In this document: positions 1 to 9,798 of the stretch, piece by piece
Layout: each line of letters opens with the position of its first letter
Numbering within the stretch: the stretch's first letter is position 1
Translations under genes and position numbers: made by a program
The notes under the pieces: model-generated
The model's input: only the letters and a program-made list of their open reading frames with translations
The model's database searches: none
What the model was told of the DNA's origin: nothing
NCBI GenBank assembly: GCA_902628965.1
Contig: CACOPB010000004.1
Location: 1 to 64,000 of the forward strand
DNA: 64,000 nt
Direction of reading: 5' to 3'
Source of the DNA: an uncultured Pelagibacteraceae bacterium
GTDB taxonomy: Bacteria; Pseudomonadota; Alphaproteobacteria; Pelagibacterales; Pelagibacteraceae

Positions 1-272
1 ACAAAATTCTATCACCTGTGGTTACTGAGAAATCAACTAACTTGTCTGAACTGAATAAAATTATATTTAAAGTTCCAGATGGTGCAAATAAGAAAAATTT
101 AAAAAAGAATATTGAAAAAATATTTAAAGTTAATGTGATTAAAATAAATATTATAAAAAAACAAAACAGAACAAAAGTTACCAGAGGCAAAAAAGTAAAA
201 GTATCTGGATATAAAAAAGCAATAATTACTTTAAAAAAAGGTCAAAGCATTGATTTAACTACAGGAATTTAA
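1..272 (+). CDS. rplW: Ribosomal protein L23, 5'-truncated by window edge
   Basis: Large-subunit protein that binds 23S rRNA at the exit tunnel and docks trigger factor and SRP. The reading frame is open from the first bases (frame of position 3), so the start codon lies upstream of the window and the GTG at 18 is internal. The sequence ILSPVVTEKS is the conserved L23 N-terminal motif, and the central Lys-rich loop and C-terminal beta strand (YKKAIITL) fit the family. rplB begins 3 bases after the stop, as in the S10 operon. Only a few N-terminal residues should be missing. Confidence 0.95.
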   Translation, partial: KILSPVVTEKSTNLSELNKIIFKVPDGANKKNLKKNIEKIFKVNVIKINIIKKQNRTKVTRGKKVKVSGYKKAIITLKKGQSIDLTTGI

Positions 273-275
273 CAA

Positions 276-1115
276 ATGGCATTAAAAACTTTCAAACCAT
301 ATACAAAATCTACAAGAGGTACCATTTTAGTTGATAGAACTGGTTTATGGAAAGGTAAACCGTTCAAGACCTTGGTTTCACCCAAAAACGCAATGAAAGG
401 TAGAAATAATAATGGTCATATTACATCTATTAATAGAGCTGGTGGACATAAAAAAATGTACAGACATGTGGATTTTTATCGAAAAAAATTCGACATGGAA
501 GCCACAGTTGAAAGAATAGAGTACGATCCAAATAGATCATGTTACATTATGTTAGTTAAATTTCAGGATGGCACTCACTCATATTTCTTAGCTCCACAAA
601 AAATTAAAGTTGGGGATAAAGTTGAAAGTGGTTCTAAAAAAGAAATTAAAGTAGGAAATTGTATGCCATTACAAGATATACCAGTGGGCATCAATATACA
701 TAATGTTGAAATCCAACCAGGCGGTGGTGGAAAAGTCGCCAGAGCAGCTGGTTCATCAGTTACTATTAGTGGTATAGATGGAAACTATAGTTTAATAAAA
801 TTAGCCTCAGGTGAAGTGAGAAAAATAGATTCAAGAGCTTTGGCCACAATTGGAATTTTAAGTAATCCAGATCAAAAAAATATTAAAATTGGAAAAGCAG
901 GTAGATCAAGATGGTTGGGTAGAAGACCTCATACTAGAGGTGTTGTTAAAAACCCAGTTGATCACCCTCATGGAGGTGGTGAAGGAAAATCTGCTGGAGG
1001 AAGACATCCAGTTTCACCTACAGGACAATCTGCCAAAGGTTTAAAAACTCGAGATAACAAGAGAACAGATAAATTTATAGTCAAGAGAAGAAATAAGAGG
1101 AAGGATACTAAGTAA
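276..1115 (+). CDS. rplB: 50S ribosomal protein L2
   Basis: L2 binds domain IV of 23S rRNA and supports subunit association and peptidyl transfer. The protein has 279 residues, a normal length. The signature HPHGGGEG at residues 230-237 contains the conserved functional His. The N-terminal OB-like RNA-binding domain and the basic C-terminal tail ([10 protein letters not shown]) are present. The last base of its stop codon is the first base of rpsS, so the two are probably translationally coupled. Confidence 0.98.
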   Translation: MALKTFKPYTKSTRGTILVDRTGLWKGKPFKTLVSPKNAMKGRNNNGHITSINRAGGHKKMYRHVDFYRKKFDMEATVERIEYDPNRSCYIMLVKFQDGTHSYFLAPQKIKVGDKVESGSKKEIKVGNCMPLQDIPVGINIHNVEIQPGGGGKVARAAGSSVTISGIDGNYSLIKLASGEVRKIDSRALATIGILSNPDQKNIKIGKAGRSRWLGRRPHTRGVVKNPVDHPHGGGEGKSAGGRHPVSPTGQSAKGLKTRDNKRTDKFIVKRRNKRKDTK

Positions 1116-1411
1116 TGGCTAGAGCAGTTTGGAAAGGTCCGTTTGTAGAAGAAAGCTTGATGAAGAAGGTTGATAAGTATAAAGACGATCCAAAGAAAAT
1201 ACCTATTAAAACTTGGTCAAGAAAATCTACAATTTTACCTGATTTTGTAGGAGTAAGTTTCCAGATTTATAATGGAAAAAAATTTATACCAATAACTGTT
1301 TCAGAAGATATGGTTGGACATAAATTAGGTGAGTTTGCACCAACAAGAACGTTCTTTGGACATACACCAGCTGATAAAAAAGCTAAACCAGCAACAGCAG
1401 AGAAAAAATAA
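1115..1411 (+). CDS. rpsS: 30S ribosomal protein S19
   Basis: S19 sits in the head of the small subunit next to S13 and contacts 16S rRNA. The 98-residue product starts [11 protein letters not shown] and carries the family motifs KTWSRKSTI and [13 protein letters not shown] short Lys/Ala-rich tail follows the core. The start overlaps the rplB stop by one base, and rplV follows after 2 bases. Confidence 0.98.
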   Translation: MARAVWKGPFVEESLMKKVDKYKDDPKKIPIKTWSRKSTILPDFVGVSFQIYNGKKFIPITVSEDMVGHKLGEFAPTRTFFGHTPADKKAKPATAEKK

Positions 1412-1413
1412 AT

Positions 1414-1812
1414 ATGGGTAAGAAAAAGAAAATAGATAAATCGAACCAAAAAACAGTGAAGTCTGTTAATAACGGTATTAGATCAAGTGTCAGAAAGCTA
1501 AATCCAATACTGAAAAGTATTGTTGGTAAAAAAGTTGATGTTGCAATTAGAGATTTACAGTTTTCAGAAAAAAGAGTTACTAGAGATGTTAGAAAAACGA
1601 TTAGTTCAGCTGTAGCCAATGCCGAAAATAATTTTCAATACGATATTGATAAATTAATAGTTAAAGAGGCATATTGTGGAAAAAAAATAGTTATGAAAAG
1701 ATTTAGACCTAGAGCTAAAGGAAGAGCAGCACCAATATTAAAACCTTGGTCAACTGTTACAATAATTTTATCAGAATCAAAACAAATGGAGAAGCATGGG
1801 GCAAAAAGTTAA
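1414..1812 (+). CDS. rplV: 50S ribosomal protein L22
   Basis: L22 lines the polypeptide exit tunnel through a long beta hairpin. The 132-residue protein has a basic N-terminal extension of roughly 25 residues before the conserved core, which ends with the hairpin motif [10 protein letters not shown] near residue 100. Its 3' end overlaps the start of rpsC by 17 bases in another frame. Confidence 0.97.
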   Translation: MGKKKKIDKSNQKTVKSVNNGIRSSVRKLNPILKSIVGKKVDVAIRDLQFSEKRVTRDVRKTISSAVANAENNFQYDIDKLIVKEAYCGKKIVMKRFRPRAKGRAAPILKPWSTVTIILSESKQMEKHGAKS

Positions 1813-2473
1813 TCCTGTAGGTTTTAGATTAGGTGTCAACAGAGGATGGGACTCTGTATGGTATGCTAAGAAAAAAGATTTTGGAAATTATCTAATTGAA
1901 GATTTTAAAATTAGAGAATATATCAAGAAAAATGTAATTAACTCTGGTGTATCCAAGGTAATGATCGAAAGAACATCTAATAAATGTTATGTTACAATAT
2001 ACACTTCTAGACCTGGATTTGTTATTGGAAAAAAAGGAAGTGATATTGACAAAATTAAAAATAATCTTTCAAAATTCACAACAAATGAAGTTAATCTAAA
2101 TATTAAAGAAGTAAAAAAACCTGAAACTAATGCTTATTTAGTAGCTGAAAACATAGCTCAGCAGCTTGTTAAAAGAATTTCTTATAGAAGAGCCATGAAA
2201 AGAGCAATGCAATCATGTATTAGACTTGGAGCAAAAGGAATTAAAGTTTCTGTGAGTGGAAGACTTGGTGGAAACGAAATAGCTAGAACAGAGTGGTTAA
2301 GAGATGGGAGTATTCCATCACATACTTTAAGAGCTGATATAGATTATGCAGAGGCAGAGGCTCTTACAACTTATGGAATTATTGGTATTAAAGTTTGGAT
2401 TTATAAAGGTGAAGTTTTTGCAAGAGAATTTAGCCAAGAGACTAACAAGGTAACATCAAAGGAAGGTAAATAA
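1796..2473 (+). CDS. rpsC: 30S ribosomal protein S3
   Basis: S3 binds the 16S rRNA head and forms part of the mRNA entry site. The protein has 225 residues. It begins [13 protein letters not shown], has a type II KH domain with GKKG at residues 78-81, and a C-terminal domain with the motif [14 protein letters not shown]. The start lies inside rplV (17-base overlap), so coupled translation is likely. Confidence 0.98.
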   Translation: MGQKVNPVGFRLGVNRGWDSVWYAKKKDFGNYLIEDFKIREYIKKNVINSGVSKVMIERTSNKCYVTIYTSRPGFVIGKKGSDIDKIKNNLSKFTTNEVNLNIKEVKKPETNAYLVAENIAQQLVKRISYRRAMKRAMQSCIRLGAKGIKVSVSGRLGGNEIARTEWLRDGSIPSHTLRADIDYAEAEALTTYGIIGIKVWIYKGEVFAREFSQETNKVTSKEGK

Positions 2474-2475
2474 TA

Positions 2476-2886
2476 ATGCTTCAACCAGTAAGAACAAAGT
2501 GGAGAAAAGCGCATAAAGGCAGAATTCACGGTACTGCTACTAGAGCAAGTACTATTAATTATGGTGCTTACGCATTAAAGGCTTTGCAGCCAGAAAGAGT
2601 TACTGGAAAACAAATAGAGGCTGCAAGAGTTGCATTAACAAGACACATGAAAAGACAAGGAAGAGTTTGGACAAGAATATTTCCAAATATACCAGTTTCT
2701 AAAAAACCGATTGAGGTCAGAATGGGTAAAGGTAAAGGATCACCCGAATATTTTGCATGCAGAGTAAAACCAGGAAGAATATTGTTTGAAGTTGATGGTG
2801 TTTCAGAACAAATTGCTAAAGAGGCTTTATACAAAGCATCAGCTAAATTACCGATTAAGACTAAAACTATTAAGAGATTTGCATAA
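2476..2886 (+). CDS. rplP: 50S ribosomal protein L16
   Basis: L16 helps shape the A-site region of the large subunit. The 136-residue protein opens [16 protein letters not shown] and contains [12 protein letters not shown] and the Gly-rich [10 protein letters not shown]. These give an unambiguous family call at the normal length. It begins 2 bases after rpsC and shares its last base with the rpmC start. Confidence 0.98.
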   Translation: MLQPVRTKWRKAHKGRIHGTATRASTINYGAYALKALQPERVTGKQIEAARVALTRHMKRQGRVWTRIFPNIPVSKKPIEVRMGKGKGSPEYFACRVKPGRILFEVDGVSEQIAKEALYKASAKLPIKTKTIKRFA

Positions 2887-3077
2887 TGAAAAAACAAGAA
2901 ATCAAAAAATTATCAAAGGACGAAATTGTGAAGAATATTGATAAGCTTAAAAAAGATCTTTTTAATTTCAGGTTTCAAAAAATGAATTCACAAGTAACAA
3001 ACCCAGCTAAAATTGGGGAAACTAGAAAAACAATAGCAAGATTAAAAACAATTTTAAAAGGAAAAGCAAATGCCTAA
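2886..3077 (+). CDS. rpmC: 50S ribosomal protein L29
   Basis: Small two-helix protein near the exit tunnel that contributes to the SRP and trigger factor docking site with L23. It has 63 residues and the expected coiled-coil pattern, including [10 protein letters not shown] and the terminal Arg/Lys-rich helix. It starts on the last base of rplP and overlaps rpsQ by 8 bases. Confidence 0.95.
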   Translation: MKKQEIKKLSKDEIVKNIDKLKKDLFNFRFQKMNSQVTNPAKIGETRKTIARLKTILKGKANA

Positions 3078-3306
3078 AAAAATACTTACAGGTGTAGTTA
3101 TAAGTGATAAACCAAATAAAACAGTAACTGTTATGGTAGAACGTAAATACTCACACCCAGTTCTAAAAAAAGTAATAAAAGTTAGAAAAAACTACAATGC
3201 TCACGATGAAAATAATAAGTTCAAAACTGGTGATAAAGTTTCAATTATTGAGAGCAAACCATTTTCTAAAAATAAAAAATTTCAAGTTATGGAGAGAAAT
3301 AAGTAA
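3070..3306 (+). CDS. rpsQ: 30S ribosomal protein S17
   Basis: Primary 16S rRNA-binding protein with an OB fold. The 78-residue product has the motifs [14 protein letters not shown], then [13 protein letters not shown], then the S17 signature region SIIESKPFS. It overlaps rpmC by 8 bases and shares one base with rplN. Confidence 0.97.
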   Translation: MPKKILTGVVISDKPNKTVTVMVERKYSHPVLKKVIKVRKNYNAHDENNKFKTGDKVSIIESKPFSKNKKFQVMERNK

Positions 3307-3674
3307 TGATTGGTGTTCAAACAGAATTACAAGTTGCTGACAATACTGGTGCAAAAAAAATAGAGTGTATTAAGGTATTAGGTGGATCAAAAAGAAGATA
3401 CGCTAGCATTGGTGATACTATTGTAATTGCAGTTAAAGAAGCGATGCCTAAAGGAAAAGTTAAAAAAGGATCTGTACATAAAGCCGTCGTTGTTAGAGTC
3501 AAAAAAGGAATTCACAGAAATGATGGTTCAAAAGTAAAATTTGATAATAATGCAGCTGTATTAGTTGATGACAAAGGAGAGCCAGTAGGAACAAGGATTT
3601 TTGGTCCAGTTACAAGAGAATTAAGAAGCAGAGGTCAAATGAAAATTATTTCTTTGGCTCCGGAGGTTTTATAA
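3306..3674 (+). CDS. rplN: 50S ribosomal protein L14
   Basis: L14 is a 23S rRNA-binding beta-barrel protein at the subunit interface. The 122-residue sequence is highly conserved: [17 protein letters not shown] at the start, [11 protein letters not shown] in the middle, and the C-terminal motif [12 protein letters not shown]. One-base overlaps link it to rpsQ and rplX. Confidence 0.98.
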   Translation: MIGVQTELQVADNTGAKKIECIKVLGGSKRRYASIGDTIVIAVKEAMPKGKVKKGSVHKAVVVRVKKGIHRNDGSKVKFDNNAAVLVDDKGEPVGTRIFGPVTRELRSRGQMKIISLAPEVL

Positions 3675-3919
3675 TGATTAAAAAAGGTTTGAAAGTAAGA
3701 GTTTTAACTGGAAAAGATAAAAAAAAAGAAGGTGAAGTTATTGAAATTGATAGAGCTAATAATAGAGCAAAGGTTAAAGAAATAAACATGGTTAAAAAAC
3801 ACGTTAAAACAACAAAAGAAAAAAAAGGTGGAATTTTTCCAAAGGAAAGCTTTATTCATATTTCTAACTTAAAACTAATTGATGAAAAAGCGGCTAAGAA
3901 AAAAGAGGCTAAAAAATAA
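3674..3919 (+). CDS. rplX: 50S ribosomal protein L24
   Basis: Assembly-initiator protein of the 50S subunit with a KOW domain. The KOW motif is visible in [18 protein letters not shown] near residues 9-26. At 81 residues it is shorter than the roughly 100 residues usual in alphaproteobacteria, with the C-terminal part reduced to a Lys/Ala-rich tail. It shares single bases with both neighbours. Confidence 0.95.
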   Translation: MIKKGLKVRVLTGKDKKKEGEVIEIDRANNRAKVKEINMVKKHVKTTKEKKGGIFPKESFIHISNLKLIDEKAAKKKEAKK

Positions 3920-4473
3920 TGACACCAAGATTAAAAGAAATATTTAATAAAGAAATTCAGCCTGCATTAAAAGATCAGTTTGGTTTTAAAAATATTTATA
4001 TGGCTCCAAGAATTGAGAAAGTTGTTTTAAATATGGGTCTTGGTTTAGATGCTACAGATTCTAAGATTTTAAAATCATGCGAAGAAGATATGGCTAAAAT
4101 TACGGGACAAAAACCAGTAACAACAAAATTTAAAAAATCAGTTGCGAACTTCAAAACAAGAAAAGGATCAAATGCTGGTTTAAAGGTAACTTTAAGAAAA
4201 AATAGAATGTATGAATTCTTAGATAGATTAGTGAATATTGCATTACCTAGAATTAAAGATTTTAGAGGTTTGTCACCAAAAGGCTTTGATAAATTTGGTA
4301 ATTATACGTTTGGTATTAAAGAGCATATAATTTTTCCAGAAGTAAGTTTTGATAGAGCAGACAAAGTCAGAGGTTTGGATATAATAATAGTAATTAAAGC
4401 AATCAACAAAGAACATAGTTTTGCTTTACTAGAAAAAATGAATTTTCCATTTATTAAAAAAGGAGATAATTAA
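3919..4473 (+). CDS. rplE: 50S ribosomal protein L5
   Basis: L5 binds 5S rRNA and forms the central protuberance, contacting P-site tRNA. The 184-residue protein carries IEKVVLNMGLG, then GQKPVTTKFKKSVANFK, and the C-terminal motif FGIKEHIIFPEV. Length is standard. rpsN follows after 2 bases. Confidence 0.98.
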   Translation: MTPRLKEIFNKEIQPALKDQFGFKNIYMAPRIEKVVLNMGLGLDATDSKILKSCEEDMAKITGQKPVTTKFKKSVANFKTRKGSNAGLKVTLRKNRMYEFLDRLVNIALPRIKDFRGLSPKGFDKFGNYTFGIKEHIIFPEVSFDRADKVRGLDIIIVIKAINKEHSFALLEKMNFPFIKKGDN

Positions 4474-4475
4474 AT

Positions 4476-4781
4476 ATGGCAAAGTTAAGCGCTGTTAATA
4501 AAAATAAAAAAAGAATTAAGCTTTCAGATAGGCTTTATAAAAAAAGAAAAGCTTTAAAAAAAATTGTCATGGATAAAAAAATTCCATTAGAGGAAAGATT
4601 TAAAGCGCAGCAAAAATTATCCAAATTGCCAAGAAACTCAGCAAAAATAAGAGTTATGAATAGATGTGAGATAACTGGAAGACCTCATGGTGTTTACAGA
4701 AAATTGAAAATTTCAAGAATTGCATTAAGACAATTAGGATTACAAGGAAAAATACCTGGTTTAGTTAAATCTAGCTGGTAG
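4476..4781 (+). CDS. rpsN: 30S ribosomal protein S14, zinc-free form
   Basis: S14 is required for assembly of the small-subunit head. At 101 residues this is the long, Cys-minus type: there are no CxxC pairs, and the only Cys is in NRCEITGRPHG. The terminal signature SRIALRQLGLQGKIPGL is present. rpsH follows 11 bases later after a GAAAGGA ribosome-binding site. Confidence 0.97.
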   Translation: MAKLSAVNKNKKRIKLSDRLYKKRKALKKIVMDKKIPLEERFKAQQKLSKLPRNSAKIRVMNRCEITGRPHGVYRKLKISRIALRQLGLQGKIPGLVKSSW

Positions 4782-4792
4782 AAAGGAAAATT

Positions 4793-5188
4793 ATGAGTTT
4801 AAGTGACCCGATAGGAGATATGATTGCAAGAGTGAAGAATGCTCAAGCTAGAAATCATAAAAAAGTAGAATTACCTTCATCAAATTTTAAAACAAAAATT
4901 GCAGATATACTTAAAAATGAAGGTTTCATAAAAGATTTTAAAGTAAGTTCTGAGGAAAAAAAACCAATGTTATCATTAGAACTTAAGTATCATTCTGGAA
5001 ATCCAGTTATTAGTGCTTTTGAAAGAGTCTCAAAACCAGGAAGAAGAATTTTTTCATCTGCAGATAGCTTGCCTAAAATAAATAATGGTTTAGGAATTGC
5101 TATTGTGTCAACTCCAAAAGGAGTAATGACTGATATAGATGCAAGAAAACAAAAAGTTGGTGGTGAAATAATTTGTAAGGTATTTTAA
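4793..5188 (+). CDS. rpsH: 30S ribosomal protein S8
   Basis: S8 binds helix 21 of 16S rRNA and in E. coli acts as the translational repressor of the spc operon; control in this organism is unknown. The protein has 131 residues with DPIGDMIARVKNAQ at the N-terminus and GLGIAIVSTPKGVMTD near the C-terminus. A GGAAA Shine-Dalgarno-like stretch precedes the ATG. It overlaps rplF by one base. Confidence 0.98.
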   Translation: MSLSDPIGDMIARVKNAQARNHKKVELPSSNFKTKIADILKNEGFIKDFKVSSEEKKPMLSLELKYHSGNPVISAFERVSKPGRRIFSSADSLPKINNGLGIAIVSTPKGVMTDIDARKQKVGGEIICKVF

Positions 5189-5727
5189 TGTCTAAAATAG
5201 GTAAAATAAACATATCGATCCCTGAAAAAGTAAAAGTCGCCTTAGCTGGTAATATTATAAATATTGAAGGACCATTAGGTAAAAAATCAATTAATGTTGA
5301 TTTAGATATGTTTAATTTAGACATAATTGAAGGAAAAGAAATTTCCATTAAACCAAAAAAAGTAGATCAAAATTCAAAAAGACTTTGGGGCATGAATAGA
5401 AGTTTAATTAATAATGCTGTAATTGGATCCAGTACAGGTTATGAAAAAAATTTAGAATTAGTTGGAGTTGGTTATAGGGCAGCATTAAAGGGAAATCAGT
5501 TAAATTTACAATTGGGTTATAGTCATGATATCAATTTTGATATACCAGAAGGCATTAAAATTGCTGTTGAAAAACAAACAACAATAAAAATTACAGGATC
5601 TGATAAACAGCTAGTTGGTGAAGTTGCATCTAAAATCAAAACATTAAGAAAAATCGAACCATACAAAGGAAAAGGTGTTAGAGAAAAAGGACAATATGTG
5701 CTTAAAAAAGAAGGAAAGAAAAAATAA
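5188..5727 (+). CDS. rplF: 50S ribosomal protein L6
   Basis: L6 lies near the sarcin-ricin loop and factor-binding site. It has 179 residues and two repeated alpha/beta domains. [15 protein letters not shown] opens the protein, ELVGVGYRA marks the start of the second domain, and the C-terminal motif EPYKGKGVR is complete. It shares single bases with rpsH and rplR. Confidence 0.98.
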   Translation: MSKIGKINISIPEKVKVALAGNIINIEGPLGKKSINVDLDMFNLDIIEGKEISIKPKKVDQNSKRLWGMNRSLINNAVIGSSTGYEKNLELVGVGYRAALKGNQLNLQLGYSHDINFDIPEGIKIAVEKQTTIKITGSDKQLVGEVASKIKTLRKIEPYKGKGVREKGQYVLKKEGKKK

Positions 5728-6083
5728 TGAAATTAAGCACTAGTATCAGAAAAAGATTTAGAGTTAGCAATAAAGTTAAAAGAGTTGCTTCAAAAGATAG
5801 ATTTAGATTAAGTATTTCTAGATCATCAAAAAATATTTCAGCTCAAATAATTGATGATACAAAAAACGTAACCTTGTTATCAGCTTCATCTGTAGAAAAA
5901 GATCTTAGATCAGCAGACAAAGTTAATAAAACTGAACTATCTAAATTGGTTGCTCAAAAATTAGCTAAAAAAGCTCAAGAGAAAAAAATTACTAAAATTT
6001 ACTTTGATAGAGGTTCTTACAAATATCATGGTAGAATTAAAGTCTTTGCAGAAACTTTAAGAGAAAACGGTATGGAATTTTAA
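5727..6083 (+). CDS. rplR: 50S ribosomal protein L18
   Basis: L18 binds 5S rRNA together with L5 and L25. The 118-residue product has the basic N-terminus, the central [18 protein letters not shown] region, and the terminal signature [20 protein letters not shown]. rpsE begins 2 bases after the stop. Confidence 0.97.
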   Translation: MKLSTSIRKRFRVSNKVKRVASKDRFRLSISRSSKNISAQIIDDTKNVTLLSASSVEKDLRSADKVNKTELSKLVAQKLAKKAQEKKITKIYFDRGSYKYHGRIKVFAETLRENGMEF

Positions 6084-6085
6084 TT

Positions 6086-6601
6086 ATGGAAAATATAAAA
6101 GATAAAAAAACTGACGATATATTAGAGAAATTAGTTCACATAAATCGTATTACTAAAGTTGTTAAGGGTGGAAGAAGATTTGGATTTTCAGCGCTTGTAG
6201 TTGTTGGTAATCAAGCAGGTAAAATTGGTATTGCTCATGCAAAAGCTAAACAAGTACCTGATGCTATAAAAAAAGCAAATGAGATGGCAAGAAGAAAGCT
6301 TACTCATATACCATTAAGAGAAGGTAGAACTATACATCATGACGTTAAGGCAAAAGATGGCTCGGGTAGAATAGTGCTAAGAGCTGCTTCTAAAGGAACT
6401 GGTATTATTGCTGGTGGTCCTGTTAGAGCAGTATGTGAAGTTTTAGGAGTTAAAGACATTGTTGCAAAATCTATGGGAACTTCTAATGCCCACAATGTTA
6501 TTAGAGCTACAATGAAAGCGTTAATGAAACAAAGTTCACCAAAACAAATATCAGCAATTAGAAATAAAAAAATTTCTGAAATAATTGAAAAAAGAGGATA
6601 A
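6086..6601 (+). CDS. rpsE: 30S ribosomal protein S5
   Basis: S5 contributes to translational accuracy and mRNA unwinding at the entry pore. It has 171 residues: the double-stranded-RNA-binding-like domain with VVKGGRRFGFSALVVVG and the C-terminal domain with VLRAASKGTGIIAGG and GTSNAHNVIRAT. rplO starts on its last base. In most proteobacteria rpmD (L30) sits between these two genes, and there is no room for it here. Confidence 0.98.
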   Translation: MENIKDKKTDDILEKLVHINRITKVVKGGRRFGFSALVVVGNQAGKIGIAHAKAKQVPDAIKKANEMARRKLTHIPLREGRTIHHDVKAKDGSGRIVLRAASKGTGIIAGGPVRAVCEVLGVKDIVAKSMGTSNAHNVIRATMKALMKQSSPKQISAIRNKKISEIIEKRG

Positions 6602-7053
6602 TGATTACTTTAAATAATAGAGAAAAAATCAATAAACCTAAAATAAGAGTTGGAAGAGGAATTGGTTCGGGTAAAGGAAAAACATCAGGAAGAGGTGTTA
6701 AAGGTCAAAAATCAAGATCTGGTGTGGCTATAAAAAGTTTTGAAGGTGGTCAAATGCCTTTATACAGAAGACTTCCAAAAAGAGGTTTTAACCCAATAAC
6801 AAAAGATAGAGTTGCAATTTTAAATCTAGATAAAATTCAATCTTACATAGACAAACAAAATATTAATCCAAAAGAAGTTTTAAACTCAGAACTATTAAAA
6901 AAACTTAAATTAATAAATAAAAACTCTAAAAAATTAAAAATTTTAGGATCTGGCGAAGTAAAAGATAAAATTAATATTGAAGCTGACTTGGCCTCTAAAT
7001 CAGCAATAGAAAAACTAGAAAAAATTGGTGGATCTATTCAATTAAAAAAATAG
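6601..7053 (+). CDS. rplO: 50S ribosomal protein L15
   Basis: Late-assembly 50S protein with a long basic N-terminal tail. Its 150 residues include the Gly/Arg-rich RGIGSGKGKTSGRGVKGQKS and the motif FEGGQMPLYRRLPKRGF. The C-terminal globular domain is short. It overlaps rpsE by one base and is followed by secY after 9 bases. Confidence 0.98.
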   Translation: MITLNNREKINKPKIRVGRGIGSGKGKTSGRGVKGQKSRSGVAIKSFEGGQMPLYRRLPKRGFNPITKDRVAILNLDKIQSYIDKQNINPKEVLNSELLKKLKLINKNSKKLKILGSGEVKDKINIEADLASKSAIEKLEKIGGSIQLKK

Positions 7054-7062
7054 TTTGTTTAT

Positions 7063-8343
7063 ATGAGTGCATCATCATCAACAAATGATTTAAAAAATAG
7101 AATTATATTTACTATTTTAATATTAGCCGTTTATAGATTTGGAACTTTTGTGCCTTTGCCAGGTATAGATCCTGAGCAATTGAAAATAATGATGGAAGGC
7201 AATCAAAAAGGATTGTTAGGTATGTTTAATGTTTTTGCAGGAGGTGCAGTTAGTAGAATGGCAATATTTGCATTAGGTATAATGCCTTACATTTCCTCAG
7301 CTATTATAGTTCAGCTTTTGACTGGAGTTACTGACTATTTTAAAAATTTAAAAGCTCAAGGTGAAACAGGGAGAGCTAAAATTACACAAATTACTAGATA
7401 TGGAACAGTTATACTTGCAACAGTTCAAGGATATGGTTTATCTGTTGGTTTAGAGTCATCAGCAGACTTAGTGATTAATCCAGGAGCTTTTTTTAAAATA
7501 ACCACTGTTACGACGATTGTTGCAGGAACAATATTTTTAATGTGGCTAGGTGAACAAATCACCCAAAGAGGTATTGGTAACGGTATATCGTTAATAATTT
7601 TCGCTGGTATTGTAGCAGAAATTCCAAGAGCTTTAGTAACGACTTTTGAATTAGGTAGAACGGGTGCAGTTTCAACTTTTATGATACTGGCTATATTTGT
7701 TCTATTGATAGTTACAATTCTTTTTGTAGTTTTTATGGAAAGAGCGTTAAGAAAAATTCTGATAAATTATCCTAAAAGGCAAATGGGCAACAAAATGTAT
7801 GGAGGAGAATCATCACATTTACCTTTAAAAATAAATCAGGCTGGGGTAATTCCTGCAATTTTTGCATCTGCTCTTCTATTATTACCAGTAACATTCTCAA
7901 ATTTTTCATTTTCTAACAATGAAACATTTTTAAACTTAAGCTCTTATTTTACTCAAGGACAACCTCTCTATATGTTGCTGTATGCATCAGGAATAATATT
8001 TTTTACTTTTTTTTATACATCTATAACATTCAATCCAACCGAAACTGCTGAGAATCTTAGAAAGTATGGAGGATTTGTACCAGGAATTAGACCAGGTGAA
8101 AGTACTGCGTTGTATATTGAAAATATTTCAATAAAATTAACCACGATTGGTGCCTTATATTTAACTCTAGTTTGTTTGATGCCAGAATTTTTAATTGCAA
8201 ACTATCCAATACCTTTTTATTTAGGTGGTGCATCTATATTAATTGTTGTTGTAGTAGCGATCGATACTGTAACTCAAATACAAACTAGATTAATGAGTTC
8301 ACAATACGAACAACTGATTAAAAAAACAAAATTTGGTAAGTAA
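7063..8343 (+). CDS. secY: Preprotein translocase channel subunit SecY
   Basis: SecY forms the membrane channel for Sec-dependent export and membrane insertion, with SecE and SecG, driven by SecA or the ribosome. The 426-residue protein has about ten hydrophobic segments. Family motifs are visible: RFGTFVPLPGIDP near the start, ALGIMPYISSAIIVQLL, the QRGIGNGISLIIFAGI region, and the cytosolic loop around FNPTETAENLRKYGGFVPGIRPG. It follows rplO, as in the spc operon, and directly abuts adk. Confidence 0.98.
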   Translation: MSASSSTNDLKNRIIFTILILAVYRFGTFVPLPGIDPEQLKIMMEGNQKGLLGMFNVFAGGAVSRMAIFALGIMPYISSAIIVQLLTGVTDYFKNLKAQGETGRAKITQITRYGTVILATVQGYGLSVGLESSADLVINPGAFFKITTVTTIVAGTIFLMWLGEQITQRGIGNGISLIIFAGIVAEIPRALVTTFELGRTGAVSTFMILAIFVLLIVTILFVVFMERALRKILINYPKRQMGNKMYGGESSHLPLKINQAGVIPAIFASALLLLPVTFSNFSFSNNETFLNLSSYFTQGQPLYMLLYASGIIFFTFFYTSITFNPTETAENLRKYGGFVPGIRPGESTALYIENISIKLTTIGALYLTLVCLMPEFLIANYPIPFYLGGASILIVVVVAIDTVTQIQTRLMSSQYEQLIKKTKFGK

Positions 8344-8907
8344 GTGAATATAATTTTATTTGGACCTCCCGGTGCTGGAAAAGGTACTCAGTCTAAATAT
8401 CTAGTAAACAAATTAAATGCTTTTCAAATTTCAACAGGCGATATTTTAAGAGAAGAAATAAAAAAAAATTCAGACATTGGTAAAGCTATTACCAATGATA
8501 TGAAGAATGGAAAATTTATAAGTGACGATATTGTTAATAAACTAATAGAAAATTTAATATCTGATCCTCAAAAAAAAAATAATTTAATCTTTGATGGATA
8601 TCCTCGATCATTAAGTCAGGCTAAAAATTTAGATATGTTACTAAAAAATTCAAATCAGACCATAGATTTAATTTTATTTCTAAACGTAAATAAAGAAACA
8701 ATTCTCAAAAGACTCGAGAAAAGAAAAATTATAGAAGACAGGTCTGATGATGACTCTGTTACTATAGTTAGAAGATATGAGAAATATATGGAAACAACCA
8801 AACCAGTTCTAAATTTCTACTCAAAGAATCCAAATTTTAAGGAGATTGATGGATCCTTAGAAATTGGAGAAATAACAAGGAAAATAGACACTTTTATCAA
8901 TGTATAA
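8344..8907 (+). CDS. adk: Adenylate kinase, short-LID form
   Basis: Interconverts AMP + ATP with two ADP. The P-loop GPPGAGKGT is at residues 7-15, followed by STGDILREEI (AMP binding) and the DGYPRSLSQA motif. At 187 residues it has the short LID and lacks the Cys4 zinc segment. The start is a GTG immediately after the secY stop with no spacer, which suggests translational coupling. It is followed by a 55-base gap with a promoter-like sequence. Confidence 0.97.
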   Translation: MNIILFGPPGAGKGTQSKYLVNKLNAFQISTGDILREEIKKNSDIGKAITNDMKNGKFISDDIVNKLIENLISDPQKKNNLIFDGYPRSLSQAKNLDMLLKNSNQTIDLILFLNVNKETILKRLEKRKIIEDRSDDDSVTIVRRYEKYMETTKPVLNFYSKNPNFKEIDGSLEIGEITRKIDTFINV

Positions 8908-8911
8908 GACA

Positions 8912-8939
8912 TTGACTTTGATTAATCTTCTTATATAAA
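8912..8939 (+). promoter_or_regulatory. Possible promoter for rpsM-rpsK-rpoA-rplQ
   Basis: The 55-base gap between adk and rpsM contains TTGACT at 8912-8917 and TATAAA at 8934-8939, separated by 16 bases. This resembles a housekeeping sigma promoter and would give a leader of about 17-20 bases before the rpsM ATG at 8963. This is inferred from sequence alone; A+T-rich DNA yields chance matches, although the -35 match is good. Confidence 0.45.
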
Positions 8940-8962
8940 AGGCACAATTTATCACAAAAATT

Positions 8963-9346
8963 ATGGCTCGTATCGCAGGTATAAATATTCCACAAAATAA
9001 GCTCGTCCATATAGGTCTAACTTATATTTATGGAATTGGTGATAAATTCTCTCAAAAAATTTGTTCATCTTTAGAAATCCCAAAAGCTAAAAGAGTAAAT
9101 GAATTAACGGATGAAGAGATTTTAAAAATTAGAGAATTCATTGATCAAAATTTTAAGGTAGAAGGTGATTTAAGAAGAGATTATTCATTGAGCATTAAAA
9201 GATTAATTGATCTAGCTTGTTACAGGGGTACAAGACACAGAAAAAAATTACCTGTTCGAGGACAGAGAACTAGATGTAATGCAAGGACAAGAAAAGGTAA
9301 AGCAATCGCTATTGCTGGAAAAAAATTAACACCAACTAAAAAATAG
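8963..9346 (+). CDS. rpsM: 30S ribosomal protein S13
   Basis: S13 lies in the small-subunit head and contacts P-site tRNA and the inter-subunit bridges. The 127-residue protein begins [13 protein letters not shown] and has the helix-hairpin-helix YIYGIG region. The C-terminal signature [20 protein letters not shown] precedes a basic tail. rpmJ, often encoded just upstream, is absent. rpsK follows after 2 bases. Confidence 0.98.
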   Translation: MARIAGINIPQNKLVHIGLTYIYGIGDKFSQKICSSLEIPKAKRVNELTDEEILKIREFIDQNFKVEGDLRRDYSLSIKRLIDLACYRGTRHRKKLPVRGQRTRCNARTRKGKAIAIAGKKLTPTKK

Positions 9347-9348
9347 TT

Positions 9349-9798
9349 ATGGCTAAAACTGATAAAGTTGAGAATAAAGACCAGAAGGTAGAAAAGTCCT
9401 CTAAGAAAAGTGTAAAAAGTTCTTATTCAAAAAAGAAAAAAGTTAAAAAAAATATTTTAAATGGAATTGCCTATGTGCAATCAACATTTAATAATACAAT
9501 TATCTCAATTGCTGACACAAATGGAAATGTAATTTCTTGGGCATCTGCTGGTCAAAAAGGTTTTAAAGGATCAAGAAAGTCTACACCTTACGCTGCACAG
9601 ATAGCGGCAGACGCAGCTGCCTCTAAAGCACTTGAATATGGAATGAAAACTTTATCTGTTGAAGTCAAAGGACCAGGATCAGGAAGGGAAACAGCTTTAA
9701 GAGCACTACAAGCCAGAGGATTTAAGATCTTGTCAATCAAAGATACAACACCTATGCCTCACAATGGAACTAGACCACCAAAGAAAAGGAGAGTTTAA
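9349..9798 (+). CDS. rpsK: 30S ribosomal protein S11
   Basis: S11 is part of the platform and mRNA exit region. It has 149 residues, of which roughly the first 35 form a Lys/Ser-rich extension before the core ([17 protein letters not shown]). The family motif [18 protein letters not shown] and the terminal [18 protein letters not shown] are intact. It shares one base with rpoA. Confidence 0.98.
   Translation: MAKTDKVENKDQKVEKSSKKSVKSSYSKKKKVKKNILNGIAYVQSTFNNTIISIADTNGNVISWASAGQKGFKGSRKSTPYAAQIAADAAASKALEYGMKTLSVEVKGPGSGRETALRALQARGFKILSIKDTTPMPHNGTRPPKKRRV

Noticed and set aside
18..20. GTG as an L23 start codon
   Set aside because: The frame is open to the window edge and upstream codons encode conserved L23 residues (ILSP), so the gene is simply truncated.
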